The notes under the pieces: generated by a model | Seen by the model: the letters and a program-made list of their open reading frames with translations, nothing else | Database searches by the model: none | Told to the model about the DNA's origin: nothing | NCBI GenBank assembly: GCA_049999765.1 | Contig: JBNGIQ010008894.1 | Coordinates: 1-25,467, forward strand | Direction: 5' to 3' | DNA from: Phaeoceros laevis | Lineage: Eukaryota; Anthocerotophyta; Anthocerotopsida; Notothyladales | Length of the DNA stretch: 25,467 bases | Program-made: the position numbers and the translations under genes | Shown: positions 1 to 11,645 of the stretch, piece after piece | How the letters are laid out: every line of letters starts with the position of its first letter | How positions within the stretch are numbered: the first letter of the stretch is position 1

Positions 1-43
1 GTTGAAGTGTTGTATGCTATTTTGTGTTGAAGTGTTGCATGCT
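1..43. repeat. Imperfect direct repeat of 18 bp
   Basis: The motif GTTGAAGTGTTGTATGCT (1-18) recurs with one change at 26-43, seven bases later. It lies in what is probably the last part of the intron before the BURP exon. Confidence 0.6.
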
Positions 44-95
44 TGTGGGCTGGTTATTTACTGATCAAGCAAATGAATAACTGCATGTGGATCAG

Positions 96-1247
96 ATAAT
101 TTATTCTCATAAAAATCATGGCTTGAGGTTGGTTGGAAATAAGTCAATTAAGGAAAAGTTAAATAAGGAGGCATTGGATTATTGGGAAAAATCACTTTTC
201 AACATAAGCATGCCTCAAGTTATCCAAAACATGGTATCACCTCTTTCGAGTTCTGAAGTGAAAAGTTTCTCTGATACCCTATTGAGTGAGAGACAATCAA
301 ACAAAATGGAAAATAATTTGTTTTATAAGGAGCTATGTTCCACGGCAGGTCTTCTTTGCACCAACTTGGATAGTTTTTTGGACAAAGATGCTCTCACAAT
401 TCCATTATCTACGTGGTGTCCCTTTGGTGTTTACTTTGGTTACAAGAGTCTTCCATTTGCATTAGCTAAATCAAACATGCAACAATCTTCTTTGAAGAAA
501 AAACATCAAGACAATGAAGATTCGGGAGAAGACATTATTGACCAAGTAAGACTTATATGGTTTTTCGAGAAGAATCTCACGACATTGTCATCTTGGCCAG
601 CAAAGACATTTTATGAATCTACCTTGCATAGGACTTTTCTTCCTCACATGCTTAGTCAATTGCTTGGAGATGTAACAACAAACACGTTACCAACATTCCG
701 ACTATTGTTTAACATAACCATCAATTCCACAATGGCAATTTCCATGGAAGAAACTACTCATCATTGTGACCAAGTTGGAAGCATGCAAGGAGAAAAAAAG
801 GCATGCCTAAAGTCCCTAGAAGCTATGGTTGACTTTGTGAACTCCACATTATTTGACCCAAAAAAGTCGAACAAAGTTACTCCGCTTAGTAGTCAATCAC
901 TTCCTGCAAATGAAATTCAAACTACTAAAGATGGAGATTTTAAGGTTGTAAGAGTTGTGCTGAAGAGTGGTATAAAGTCCAAATATGTATCATGCCATTC
1001 CCTTCTGTTTCCTTTTCAAATTCAATTTTGCCACTATTTAGCAAGGACTAGATTATATGAGGTTATTTTGGAATCAACAAATAAAAAAGGCCTATATATC
1101 ACCAATATAGCAGTATGTCATATGGATACAAGTCAATGGAGCCCAAATCATATAGTTTTTAGGATACTTGGAAGTAAACCTGGTGAACATGGTGTTTGTC
1201 ATTGGTCCAAGTCCAATGCTTTTGCTTTTATTCCTTCAAAAGTTTGA
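96..1247 (+). CDS. BURP-domain protein, 3' exon (5' end outside window)
   Basis: Seen: an open frame of 383 codons ending in TGA at 1245-1247. Its C-terminus carries the BURP signature CH-X10-CH-X27-CH-X25-CH, with the CH pairs encoded at 993-998, 1029-1034, 1116-1121 and 1197-1202. Upstream of the domain are features of the plant BURP/PG1-beta type: a YW...MP segment with a 'SPLSSSEV' stretch, and a 'CSTAGLLC' pair. There is no ATG near the front of the frame (an in-frame TAA lies at 78-80), so I place a splice acceptor at GATCAG|ATA (AG at 94-95). The exon with the start codon and signal peptide would lie left of the window. Known: BURP proteins are plant-specific and usually secreted or cell-wall associated, and some are stress-responsive. 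Inferred: an extracellular or wall protein; no enzymatic role can be assigned. The exon is much more AT-rich than the genes further right. The domain call is secure; the exon boundary is less so. Confidence 0.85.
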   Translation: MIYSHKNHGLRLVGNKSIKEKLNKEALDYWEKSLFNISMPQVIQNMVSPLSSSEVKSFSDTLLSERQSNKMENNLFYKELCSTAGLLCTNLDSFLDKDALTIPLSTWCPFGVYFGYKSLPFALAKSNMQQSSLKKKHQDNEDSGEDIIDQVRLIWFFEKNLTTLSSWPAKTFYESTLHRTFLPHMLSQLLGDVTTNTLPTFRLLFNITINSTMAISMEETTHHCDQVGSMQGEKKACLKSLEAMVDFVNSTLFDPKKSNKVTPLSSQSLPANEIQTTKDGDFKVVRVVLKSGIKSKYVSCHSLLFPFQIQFCHYLARTRLYEVILESTNKKGLYITNIAVCHMDTSQWSPNHIVFRILGSKPGEHGVCHWSKSNAFAFIPSKV

Positions 1248-1446
1248 CCTGGTTTTTGGCATATTTATAAATTTTTGACCTTGAGTAAGTCCTATAGCTG
1301 TCAGCACTTTACAAGGTTGCTACCCATGTGAATATGGCACAAAAGCTATCACTAAAGGTGCGTGCACTGATTCGTGTCTAATGAAATGAATGAATGAATG
1401 AGTCCAGTATATTGGATTCCAGTATATGGATGCTTAACAACGTATA

Positions 1447-1483
1447 CTATTACACGTACACTCTACATGTGTATGTGTAATAG
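1447..1483. repeat. Inverted repeat, 15-bp stem with 7-nt loop
   Basis: The arms 1447-1461 and 1469-1483 are complementary over 15 positions with a single G-T type mismatch, around the loop TCTACAT. Directly after it the octamer GGGACCCT occurs twice within 20 bp. It lies about 200 bp downstream of the BURP stop codon. It could be a transposon end or a chance RNA hairpin; nothing in the sequence decides. Confidence 0.6.
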
Positions 1484-4104
1484 GGGGACCCTCTATGGGA
1501 CCCTGTCAACCTCCTCAAATAGTCACACACACACACACATGTGAATAAGATTTTTAATTTTAAAAGTATGTTCTATGGAATCCATAGAGAACTCTTTGTA
1601 GTAGTTGCAACTAAGCAATTGGTCTTGCACCAAAGTCTTGCGCATCCACAACGTACAACTGCCTCACAAGGATCAACTAATAATTTGCAATCCTTTGAAC
1701 TTAGAATAAGCCAATCTCGTTGCCAGATGTCCCAGATTTTTCTTTTTTTTTTGTTTAACACGGCGCCATTTCTTAATAAATACATTTCTTTTTACAATGT
1801 TCTCATTTTCAATTCTTCTAAACTAGCAACCTAGAAATCAATTCTACTTGCTAGTAAAACTCCTCAACTCTCGGAGTAGCGACAAAACCAAAAGATCGAC
1901 CTACATAATTAAGCCCCGGTTCCGCTGCTCCATCCGACGCGTGTCCCCGTTTGTCATTAGCAGCCAGATTTTTCATTAGCAGCAATGATAAGTTGCTTCT
2001 AACCGATCAAGAAATCACTTGCCGCGGGCTGTGGTTGTTATGAGAATTCAAGGAAACCGTTTGTGTCAAGCCTGCTGTTCTTGAGATCTATAGCAGTGTT
2101 TCGTCAGATTTAGAATCGGTAGGACGCGGCTGTTGTGGCCGGGTTCTGGATCCTAACTTTATCCTCGCAATATGTGCGAATAAATTTGCACCGCGAAACG
2201 ACGACGTCGAGCATCTCTGTAAGTGCACCGTGCTGTGACCTCCCTGGGGAGCCGAACAATTGAGAAGATTGAGACGGATCACTTCCTTGCTGTAGAATGG
2301 AAGGATATTCCCATCTTCAGTGGTCTCCGAAGGCACCGATTTGCGAGGCACCTGGTGTTGTGAATTTGAGGCAAACACGAGAGAGCCAGAATCTCTGGGC
2401 TTCAGAAATCGATTGAGTGGTTCTGCTCTCACAGTTACTCGTAAACAATAATGTTGATTCTTTTGTGAAAGACCTTGACGATGACAACGTTCGTTCATTG
2501 CGGCCAGATATCATTCACAGTAGATAAATATCCTGCTTTCTATATAATAGCGGTGGGAGTTCACGCGGATGCATGAATTCTAGTCAAGCTTCCAGGAGTC
2601 ACGTGCACATAAGAGTTTGTGGAGGGGTTAATAGGGTCTCCGATTGAACGATAATATTCTTCACCAAACAGTAACCCATTGGAAATAGGTGCTCGACATT
2701 TGTGCAAGAAAAATGAAACCTGCATTTTTGTGAAAAGACCCGGTTGAGTGCATACTTCAAGGCCTTTCTATGCAGTCCGGTAACTATAAAAGCGCTGTTT
2801 TGGGGGCTGTCTAGACTATGGAGAGGATTTTCGAGGGATCGTAATTCGGTTGCTCCCAAAAACATGAGTTTTCGCGGGTTATTTGTGCCTTTTGTTACAC
2901 CGGATGTCCTGCAGACATCCAGTCGTTTTTGTAAGTCGCCTTGGCCTAAAAAATAGTATGCCCGACCTATGACTTCGACACTTAGTCGTGCACAACTAAT
3001 GCCCGACCTATGTGGGAGCCACGTGTATCGCTCTTACCCTAAATGGTTCTATACACCTATCCCTCAAAATTGTACATCTAATGGCCATTGCCTTCGGAAT
3101 TTCCAAAGCCTTTAAATTACGCACATCATTCCTGCGCATGCAATTTCGGGATTCCTTACTAGCTAGACCTATGCATACTCTGTTTGCTTGTTTGCTTGTG
3201 AATTGGGATGCATGAGGTCACTCCCTCTCCTGAACAGGGCCTTGTTGGGTCGATTTTGCAACATCTTGATCACACTTTGAAGGTCCTCCATGTTTGTCCA
3301 TTTGTTGCTTTGCTGCTGGCCCATATGCATTCTGGTATGAAGAGTAGTAGTAGTAGAAAAGAGCCGCCCTATACCAACTCCACAAGAGTTAATGGCAAAC
3401 ACATGTAACTTTTGCTCTCATTTTAGTGAAGTGTATGACATAAAGACATAAAATATTGTAAACGTCTTATGTGATTCCAATTATAACATCTTGTCATAGA
3501 GAGATAATCATTGTAGGTAGTAGAGCTTCCTATTTGGGAGATAATTTTTGTAGGCACTCCTTGATAGTAGATTTGGAGGCTTGACATTCAGGTTTCATAT
3601 ATGAATATATTTGTCTGCACGTATTTTACTATTTTCACAAGCCTTCATAAGCTTAAATTTTAGAAAGCATACTCTATTGGAAAAGACATTAGTCATGAGC
3701 AAATTTTAGTATCCTTAGATCTAGAACTAACTGCCTTCAATTCATGTGAGTTTCCTTGACCATGTCTTTTTAAGGATCCCCTTGTATTCTTCATGGTAGT
3801 ATATTGCATAAAGTACTTTGAACATGTGGAAGCCATGGTAATACCCCGGAAGATTTAAGTGTGAAGTCTAAAAAGAAGAGCCACTAGTGTTCTTCATGAG
3901 AGTATTAGCTATATGTTGCATATGCATCAAGCATCACGTTCGCTTAGAACACATAGTAGCCATGGTAGCCCTGAAATGCATGAAACTCTTTTTCATGCAT
4001 TTGAGGGTCAGCTGGAAACCTGAGCGTGGAAAGCGGTAACTGGGAGCAAGCAACTGAAATAGCACACCAGAGTTCACAGAGGATATAAACGGTAAGCATG
4101 TATG

Positions 4105-4136
4105 AGAGAGTAGAGCCACAAGAGAGTAGAGCCACA
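4105..4136. repeat. Perfect 16-bp tandem duplication
   Basis: AGAGAGTAGAGCCACA is present twice in tandem (4105-4120 and 4121-4136) with no mismatch. Confidence 0.85.
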
Positions 4137-4400
4137 GAAGCAGGACTAGCCTGCCATTGTTTGCTTAGACCATTGTTTGACTCTAAGCAAAACAATAGGC
4201 GCAAAAATGCGTTGAAACAATTTTCGTTATGGAAAGTGAGCGTTGAAAGGACAATAGTAATCGGTGAAACGGTGAATTTGTGTGGGGAGATGCATAATAA
4301 TGTAAGTTGGGTATTGTGGAGTTGCATGCCTTGGTTGAATCGATGACATGAATGCAGTAATAGGCTAAGATCCATGAGAAACTGACCTCGAGGTTGCTCG

Positions 4401-4444
4401 CTCCACAGCTACTCCACAGCTACTCCACAGCCACTCCACAGCTC
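4401..4444. repeat. Four-copy 11-bp tandem array
   Basis: Four consecutive units of CTCCACAGCTA (4401, 4412, 4423, 4434) with one or two substitutions in the last two copies. The array ends about 155 bp before the COQ5 start codon, so it lies in its promoter or 5' leader region. Confidence 0.85.
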
Positions 4445-4600
4445 CTACCAAATACCCCGTCCAGTACCTAAAAAACCCCCTTCCTTCCTTCCCCTAAAAA
4501 AAGCTCTTGAGAAAAGAAGAGTGCCTGACCATCCCTGCCTGTCCGTTTAGAACACCTACCTGAACAGACACGAATTGCTGCCTTGTGTGGCGTCTGACTG

Positions 4601-6268
<1,668 letters not shown>

Positions 6269-6316
6269 CTGAAAGCAGCTTTCATAGTCTGATGAAAGCA
6301 CACCAGCGTAGCCAAC

Positions 6317-6450
6317 GACATCCACGGTCTGTGTGTGCGGTCAAATGGTTTCAGGTTGCTCTATACCAGCACAGAAAAAACTGGACATCCACGGTCTGTG
6401 TGTGTGGTCAGATGGATGCAGGTTGCTTCATACCAGCGACGGAAACTTGA
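6317..6450. repeat. Tandem duplication, period 67 bp
   Basis: The 54-bp segment 6317-6370 recurs at 6384-6437 with a handful of substitutions. Both copies start GACATCCACGGTCTGTGTGT and end in a TACCAGC segment. The linker after each copy is also related, and a third copy appears to begin at about 6449 (GACATTCC). The array starts roughly 50 bp after the COQ5 stop codon, so it would lie in its 3' UTR or just beyond. Confidence 0.85.
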
Positions 6451-6611
6451 CATTCCGCCACCTACGTGGAAGATAGGGAGGAATGGCTTTATTCCATGCT
6501 TTAAAGGGGAGCAAGGTGAGGGTGAATGCCACATACGGTGATTATTGGAGGACCAGAAGCGAAATGAGACAGTTGGTCTGTACTTGGTGAAATCTTCAGC
6601 TTCACTGCACC

Positions 6612-6632
6612 CCTTTTGACTCTGTCAAAAGG
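6612..6632. repeat. Perfect 9-bp inverted repeat with 3-nt loop
   Basis: CCTTTTGAC (6612-6620) and GTCAAAAGG (6624-6632) are exact complements around TCT. There is no U-tract after it and no neighbouring gene end, so no function is assigned. Confidence 0.6.
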
Positions 6633-7474
6633 AGTAGCATCCCAGCAGTCCTTGCAGCACGGACAGACCTGAAGACAGCGAGTCTCCGGTCAGAGAGGAG
6701 CCGACTGTGGAGGTACTGCCTCATGCGACTCCTCTCCGAGTCTGCGTTACACGTACATCCGTCTTACATTCGTAAATCATTGCTAGTTGGTCTGTGACCT
6801 CCACACTACGCCATGTGTAGGACTCCGCCCTTTCAAGACTCCACGAGGTGCCATTCCGTAAGCTGGAACGCTTATTAGTCGCATAGGATTCCTAGGGAGT
6901 CCAACTCCCGGAGGTTGTGGTTTCGACACGTTATGCTTTCTATTACGTAAGTATATCTTCTACTGCTTATTGAAAGTTTCATGGAACTAGTAATGTTGAA
7001 GCAAGAACACTATTGGGGGTGCCACTGCCACAGACAAACGGTCACAAACCCTCCCTTGTACAGTATATGCCTCGATTTGGCTGCATCCTGCTAGAGTATG
7101 TCCAATGGTGGCGGAATCGGCTACTCGGACAACGGATGCCCAAAGCGGTTGTGTCAGAAGAATACAGCAGATGAGATGAGGTTTGTATAACGCACCAACA
7201 CACCAGCAAAGCACAACAGCCTGCCAGTGTGATGCTGCTGATGCATCAGAAGAGGACCGAGCCGTGACAGTTGAGTGATGGGAGCCAGAACGGCATTGAA
7301 AACTATGGGTGGGTTGGGTGGTGTCAGCTGCATCATCAGAGGTGGGGATGAATGCTGTGCCCGGCCCGGAACGGGGGGTCATCAGAGTGCGGGCTGCAAC
7401 ATGACAAGTCGACGTTAGGGCACCACCTTCCAGGTCGGTTAGCTGGTCACAGCTGGCTCATCACTCACGTAGCG

Positions 7475-7480
7475 TATAAA
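7475..7480 (+). promoter_or_regulatory. Candidate TATA box
   Basis: TATAAA sits in a GC-richer context (AGCGTATAAATTTAG). A start site some 30 bp downstream would give a long leader before the exon-like segment at 8455 or the LRR gene at 8766. The evidence is positional only. Confidence 0.25.
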
Positions 7481-8454
7481 TTTAGTGACGCCCGCACTCC
7501 CGTCCGGTGATTAGCACCACAGCCCGTCTCTCCAAGTCCTGCACGGATATCCAGACCCAGCCCCTTTGATCAAGCCTATTTTTATCATTCCGATTCGCGA
7601 GCCTGCCAGCCTAGCGCAAATGAATTATTTGGGGGCCTGGAAAATCATTAACCGTCGACATCACCCACACGGAACACACCGCGTAAAGGGGGAGCCTCGT
7701 CCTGGCGGCCGGACCCGTCCGTCATCCTGCTGTCCGTCCGTCCACCTCTGCTCCCACCACGCGAGCCTCCTCCTGCGCTGGCTGTGGCCTTCATAACAGC
7801 TGCCCGGACTCTGCCAATGTGCGACGGCCTCTGCCGCACGTTTTCTGTCACGACAATCCCCCACCCCCTTTGCTAGTTTGCTCCTTCCACTTCCTTCCTT
7901 GAGAGGAGGCTCGACACTGAGGCCCTCCAACAAGAGCCACCTGCCTGGCTAGCTGGAGGCTTGTCTCATCAGCCTTCTTCCTCTGCCGGGACGCTCTTGG
8001 CTAGCCTGCCTGTCTGCTTGGAACCAGGAATTTTGATTCTCCCTGGCGGTGCCGCCTCCCCCGTCCGTCTACGCCGCCTGGATTCCCCTCCAGCATTGTC
8101 CTCGTTCCGTACTGAATTTTATATGTTTGGTCTGACGTTGCCGAAGCCTCCACCGGAGAAGCATCGTTTTGGAGCTGCATTGCTGGAATGTGGGGGGTGT
8201 TGAGGTTGGTAGTTCTCTCGCGCACGCTGTTTTGCGTGTGAATTCGTGTGGCTGAACAGCTTCACAAGTTTGAAGGATGCTTTGACACCGATGCCTGAAC
8301 CTGCATTGTCCCCGGAGCGCGCAGCTGCATTTCCGGAATCCTTCCCGCAGTGGACTGAGAGTTGCGTTTTGTTGTCTTCACAGTGGCGGCAGTCGGGCTC
8401 TCTTCTTTTCTCACCTGCTGAGCTGAGGTCAAAGTAATCAACATTTCCACACAG

Positions 8455-8581
8455 GGCGGAGGTTCAGTGGCACTGAGATATCAAGTGACCGTTGGCGATG
8501 ACTATGTCAAGAGGATAGAAGATTTTTTTGTGTCTCGGTTGAAGGAAGGCGGGTGCACTATTCAGGAGAAGACCATTGAAG
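8455..8581 (+). CDS. Unassigned internal exon-like segment A
   Basis: A 127-nt open segment sits between a good acceptor (TTTCCACACAG, AG at 8453-8454) and a good donor (GAAG|GTGAGA at 8582). It encodes 42 codons plus one base, including VALRYQVTVGDDYVKRIEDF and, further on, VSRLKEGGCTIQEKTIE. The charged, helix-like composition looks like real protein, but I do not recognise the family. No initiation codon or upstream partner exon is evident. A direct join to the LRR frame at 8766 or to segment C at 10038 does not keep a reading frame. It may be an exon of an otherwise undetected gene, a relic of a decayed one, or chance. Confidence 0.4.
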
Positions 8582-8765
8582 GTGAGACCCCTTACCTGGC
8601 TCCATTTTCGGAGTGTTCCGTCGCAAGTGTTGGGTCGACTCGTGCCTGGTTGCCATTTTTTTTTCCTTTGTGCTTTCGCAAGTGTGCGATGGCTTGTTGT
8701 AACTGTGTATTCACCTTCTGGGTTCACTGACTTTTGAGTCTTCTGGGTTTTGTGTGTGGCAAAAG

Positions 8766-10001
8766 ATGGGCTGGAGTAGCTGTCCTGCAGCAGCTGGTGG
8801 AGGAAGACATCAATGGAGGAGCTGTTCTGGGACTGCTGGCTGCCTTCTCCTGAAACTGATCACTGTTGTGCTTGCTGTCGCCTCTGTAGCTCAAGGGCAG
8901 CTACATCCTGGGGACTTGCAAGCTCTGCAGGACATTGCCAGGTCCTTGACCGACCTTCCTGGGACTAACTTCATCAAAACATGGGACTTTGACCTCTCTC
9001 CTTGCAACTTTTTCGTAGGTGTTTCCTGCTCGGATGTAGGTTCTGGCATCTTGAAGGTGGTCATCCTGAACCTTGGAACTCCCAGTGGAGGTCTCAAGGG
9101 AAGCATACCGGCGTCCATTGGCAACCTGAACGCCCTCACCCAGTTCTCCATTGCTCCCGGGCAGGTCGCAGGTGCTCTTCCCAGTAGTATGGGGTCCTTA
9201 ACCTCTCTCGAGTTCTTGGGTCTGTCCAACAACAATTTTCAAGGTAGCATTCCCGACCTACAGAATTGTAGAAATCTGGAGTACTTGGATCTGAGCTATA
9301 ACCACCTCTCGGGCCCCATTCCCCAAGGCCTTGCAAATCTGCCGTCCCTTGTCTCAGTCAATCTGCAGAACAACAACTTGGGTGGCAGTATCTCTACCTT
9401 CCAATCCAACCGGCTTTCTCATCTGGATATGTCCAGGAATGCCCTTTCAGGCAACCTGCCAGGCTACTTCCCCTCATCTCTCCGGTACCTATCTGTCCAG
9501 AAAAATGGTATAGGTGGGTCCATTGATGTGGTAGGATCCCTGTCCAAGTTAGAGTACCTTGATCTCAGCCGTAATTTGTTTTCAGGGTCTGTGCCTCAGC
9601 AGATCTTTGGCTTTCCTCTCAACTACCTTCTTCTCCACCGCAACATTCTCTCTGGCACCATCAGTCCATCTGGACCTGTGAGAATAGGCGAAGTGGATCT
9701 GAGCAATAACAAGTTTAGCGGTGCTCTCTCCCCCTATCTAGCTTCTGTGGAGAGCCTGTATGTGAACAACAACCTGTTCACTGGTGTAGTGCCTGCTGAC
9801 TATGTCACCAGTTTGCTCACCGGGTCCATGAAGAACCTCTACGTCCAACACAACTACTTCACATCATTTTCCCTGGGTTCAAGTCTTCCATTTGTTTCCT
9901 CCTTGTGCGCTCAGTACAACTGCTTCTCTCCTCCAGGTGGCACCCCCTGCCCTCCCAAAGCGGGTCGCCAGATATCTCGTCCCTCGTATCAATGCAACTG
10001 A
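8766..10001 (+). CDS. Secreted leucine-rich-repeat protein (plant LRRNT_2 type)
   Basis: An intact intronless frame of 411 codons from ATG at 8766 to TGA at 9999-10001. Upstream in-frame triplets include only a GTG, so 8766 is the first Met. Residues 26-42 are hydrophobic (LLLKLITVVLAVASVA), giving a signal peptide cleaved near AQG-Q. The N-terminal cap follows, with DLQALQDIARSL, a WDFD motif and a Cys pair spaced PCNFFVGVSC. About ten LRRs of the plant LxxLxxLxLSxNxLxGxIP type follow (for example LEYLDLSYNHLSGPIP). The C-terminal cap contains NNNLFTGVVPADYV, LYVQHNYFTSF, a Cys cluster (SLCAQYNC, TPCPPKAG) and a final SRPSYQCN. I see no transmembrane segment or kinase domain after the repeats. 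Known: this cap arrangement occurs in a conserved plant family of LRR-only apoplastic proteins. Inferred: a wall or extracellular recognition or scaffold role; the ligand is unknown. Confidence 0.9.
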   Translation: MGWSSCPAAAGGGRHQWRSCSGTAGCLLLKLITVVLAVASVAQGQLHPGDLQALQDIARSLTDLPGTNFIKTWDFDLSPCNFFVGVSCSDVGSGILKVVILNLGTPSGGLKGSIPASIGNLNALTQFSIAPGQVAGALPSSMGSLTSLEFLGLSNNNFQGSIPDLQNCRNLEYLDLSYNHLSGPIPQGLANLPSLVSVNLQNNNLGGSISTFQSNRLSHLDMSRNALSGNLPGYFPSSLRYLSVQKNGIGGSIDVVGSLSKLEYLDLSRNLFSGSVPQQIFGFPLNYLLLHRNILSGTISPSGPVRIGEVDLSNNKFSGALSPYLASVESLYVNNNLFTGVVPADYVTSLLTGSMKNLYVQHNYFTSFSLGSSLPFVSSLCAQYNCFSPPGGTPCPPKAGRQISRPSYQCN

Positions 10002-10037
10002 CTCTGACTCGTAGGCAGCTAAACCTGTTGGTTTCAG

Positions 10038-10278
10038 CTTGGTCCTAATCCTTGGGAGCAGAAGCCTTACCCTTATGATGTTGACACAAAGATTCTTGCA
10101 GCTACAACCTTGCCTCCAATTGACGACGGATTTCGTTCTTGTCTGCCGGCTATTCTGAAGCCTATATATAGCTCACAGTGGCATGCGACAGTGGAGGAAT
10201 TGTCAAATCTACAATGTCCATCAGGAGTAATTATGCAGTTGCTGTTCAAGGCCAGCCAGGTTTCTGACATAAGGAGAT
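10038..10278 (+). CDS. Unassigned internal exon-like segment C
   Basis: An open segment of 80 codons plus one base lies between the acceptor TTGGTTTCAG (AG at 10036-10037) and the strong donor GTAAGT at 10279. It encodes a Pro/Tyr-rich start (LGPNPWEQKPYPYDVD), then KILAATTLPPIDDGFRS and SSQWHATVEELSNLQ. The composition is protein-like, but I recognise no domain. It begins only 36 bp after the LRR stop codon, so it could instead be LRR 3' UTR sequence. An alternative model ends it at CAG|GTTTCT (about 10259) and joins, in phase, to GATCAG|GTGTCCGAT at about 10370, running to a TAG at 10488-10490. It could be the later exon(s) of a gene that also uses segment A, with the LRR gene inside its intron. 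Confidence 0.35.
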
Positions 10279-11645
10279 GTAAGTCGTCTGCGCAACTGGA
10301 AGTGAGGGAGGTTACGAATATCTTTTTGCCGATTTTTTTCTGGGCTCATAGTCTTAAAACTGTAGATCAGGTGTCCGATGTAATTACACTTCGTCATGCC
10401 ATCGATTGTGGCTCTTTCCAAGTGGGTAAACCTCCTCAGGACAGTTTAGATACAAATGCTAGTAGACGAAAGATGGCAGCCAGTAGGTAGGATCTGCCCT
10501 AACGTTGTCAGCCTCCGACTTTGTTTGTATGATCCAAAGACATTAAAGCTAGAGTAACACCGCCCCCTGATAGAACTTTACTGCTTTCCAACGCAGGTGT
10601 CACTCAGCAGTACTATCTGAGCAAAGAAATGTGTAGTGTGGCCATAGGCCATGCCCTAGTGCTCGTCTGGTGAAATTTGACTTATACGTCACTGTGCACA
10701 GCCATATCCTTGTCATGTGTCTCGCTTGAAGCTATTTTGGCAATTTGCGAGAGCTGGCAATGTCCTTTCCTGTTCTGAACGGGTTGCCGTAGGGAACTTC
10801 AGAACGAAGCCAATCCTGCAGTTTGTCTAAAAGGTTGAATGCATTTGTCACCTGTTCCCCAAGTAGTGACGCTTCAGCAACAAGCTTCTGGTCCTAGGAT
10901 GGATTGAGCCAAAAGAGCGTGGCCATGTTACGTAGATTAACGTCACATCGTACTGGGTGTGTACCAAGGAGCTACCAGACATGCTCCTGGGAGTAAAGAT
11001 GAAGCTGCTACTGTTAGGTGCACGCAATTGGAACTTGTTACGAATGTTCCTGCTGTGCTCTTTGAACTTGTGCGATCCACCTGGAAGAAACCATACAGAA
11101 GCAAGCACAGGCGACGCATCTGCCAGGTACACAAATAAACTGTCGAACATGTTACATGATAATGAAAACTTAGTCACACGCAAGCTACACAATGCAACAT
11201 GCACGCTATTCTCATATGCCAACCACGGATAGGCAAAAAAAAAGGGAAAAGATGTAACTGCGAAGGACGATCAAGGCATCCACCAAGATGATGAAAACCA
11301 CAGCAATGCTCAATAAGCAAGGAACCGAAGCTCCTGGGCAGATTTAGGCGTTGCTGTGGTGTCCGAAAGTTGGTCTGGTGCTACTGACTAGGATTCTGCA
11401 CCATGCCTGTCGAACTACTAGTTGCAAGGATTGGCTAAATCCTTGCCAGACGCAAAAGTAGAAGCTAGAAAAAAGTACAGAGCCCAGCATTTACGCAAGT
11501 CCTCAAGCTGCCCCAGGCCTTTGACCTTTCATCGAGGAAAACAGTTCTCTTGGACTGCACAAGGGACATGATCTGAAAGACAAAAAACAGTAGGTCTTGC
11601 GGCAGAGCTCTGAAACTGCCTACTTGAAGGGGCTCTTAGACACTC
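10279..11645. other. Intergenic region between convergent genes
   Basis: Contains a possible polyadenylation hexamer (ATTAAA near 10540, + strand). The rest, between the + strand LRR region and the 3' end of the - strand acidic-protein gene, has no coding or structured element I can support. Confidence 0.5.

Larger units (their letters stand above)
1248..4600. other. Intergenic region without a supported gene
   Basis: This stretch holds the 3' flank of the BURP gene and the 5' flank of COQ5. Open frames of 60-143 codons occur on both strands, but none shows a recognisable domain, and those I checked lack coherent splice sites. Small structures seen: an AATG microsatellite near 1381-1401, a CA microsatellite at 1523-1539, a 15-bp-stem hairpin (1447-1483), a 7-bp inverted repeat with a 5-nt loop (2902-2920), a 14-bp direct repeat 41 bp apart (2958-2971 and 2999-3012), a 16-bp tandem duplication (4105-4136) and an 11-bp array (4401-4444). 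The part from 3420 to 3900 is AT-rich and featureless. Confidence 0.6.
6269..8454. other. Intergenic region without a supported gene
   Basis: Apart from the 67-bp duplication and a 9-bp inverted repeat, I see no gene. Short frames exist on both strands but show no domain. The part from about 7690 to 8100 is C-rich on the + strand with many short pyrimidine tracts, as in a promoter or leader. Confidence 0.5.

Noticed and set aside
2088-2498. 136-codon - strand frame
   Set aside because: There is no domain, and the composition resembles random translation of a GC-mixed intergenic region; no matching splice or conserved motif was seen.
3944-4375. 143-codon - strand frame upstream of COQ5
   Set aside because: It spans a 16-bp tandem repeat, has scattered cysteines without pattern and no supporting start context or partner exon.
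8766-8850. A second open phase over the LRR start (VLQQLVEEDINGGAVLG) that might be an exon continuing segment A
   Set aside because: Segment A ends in a phase that cannot join it, it stops shortly, and it overlaps the signal peptide of the intact LRR frame.
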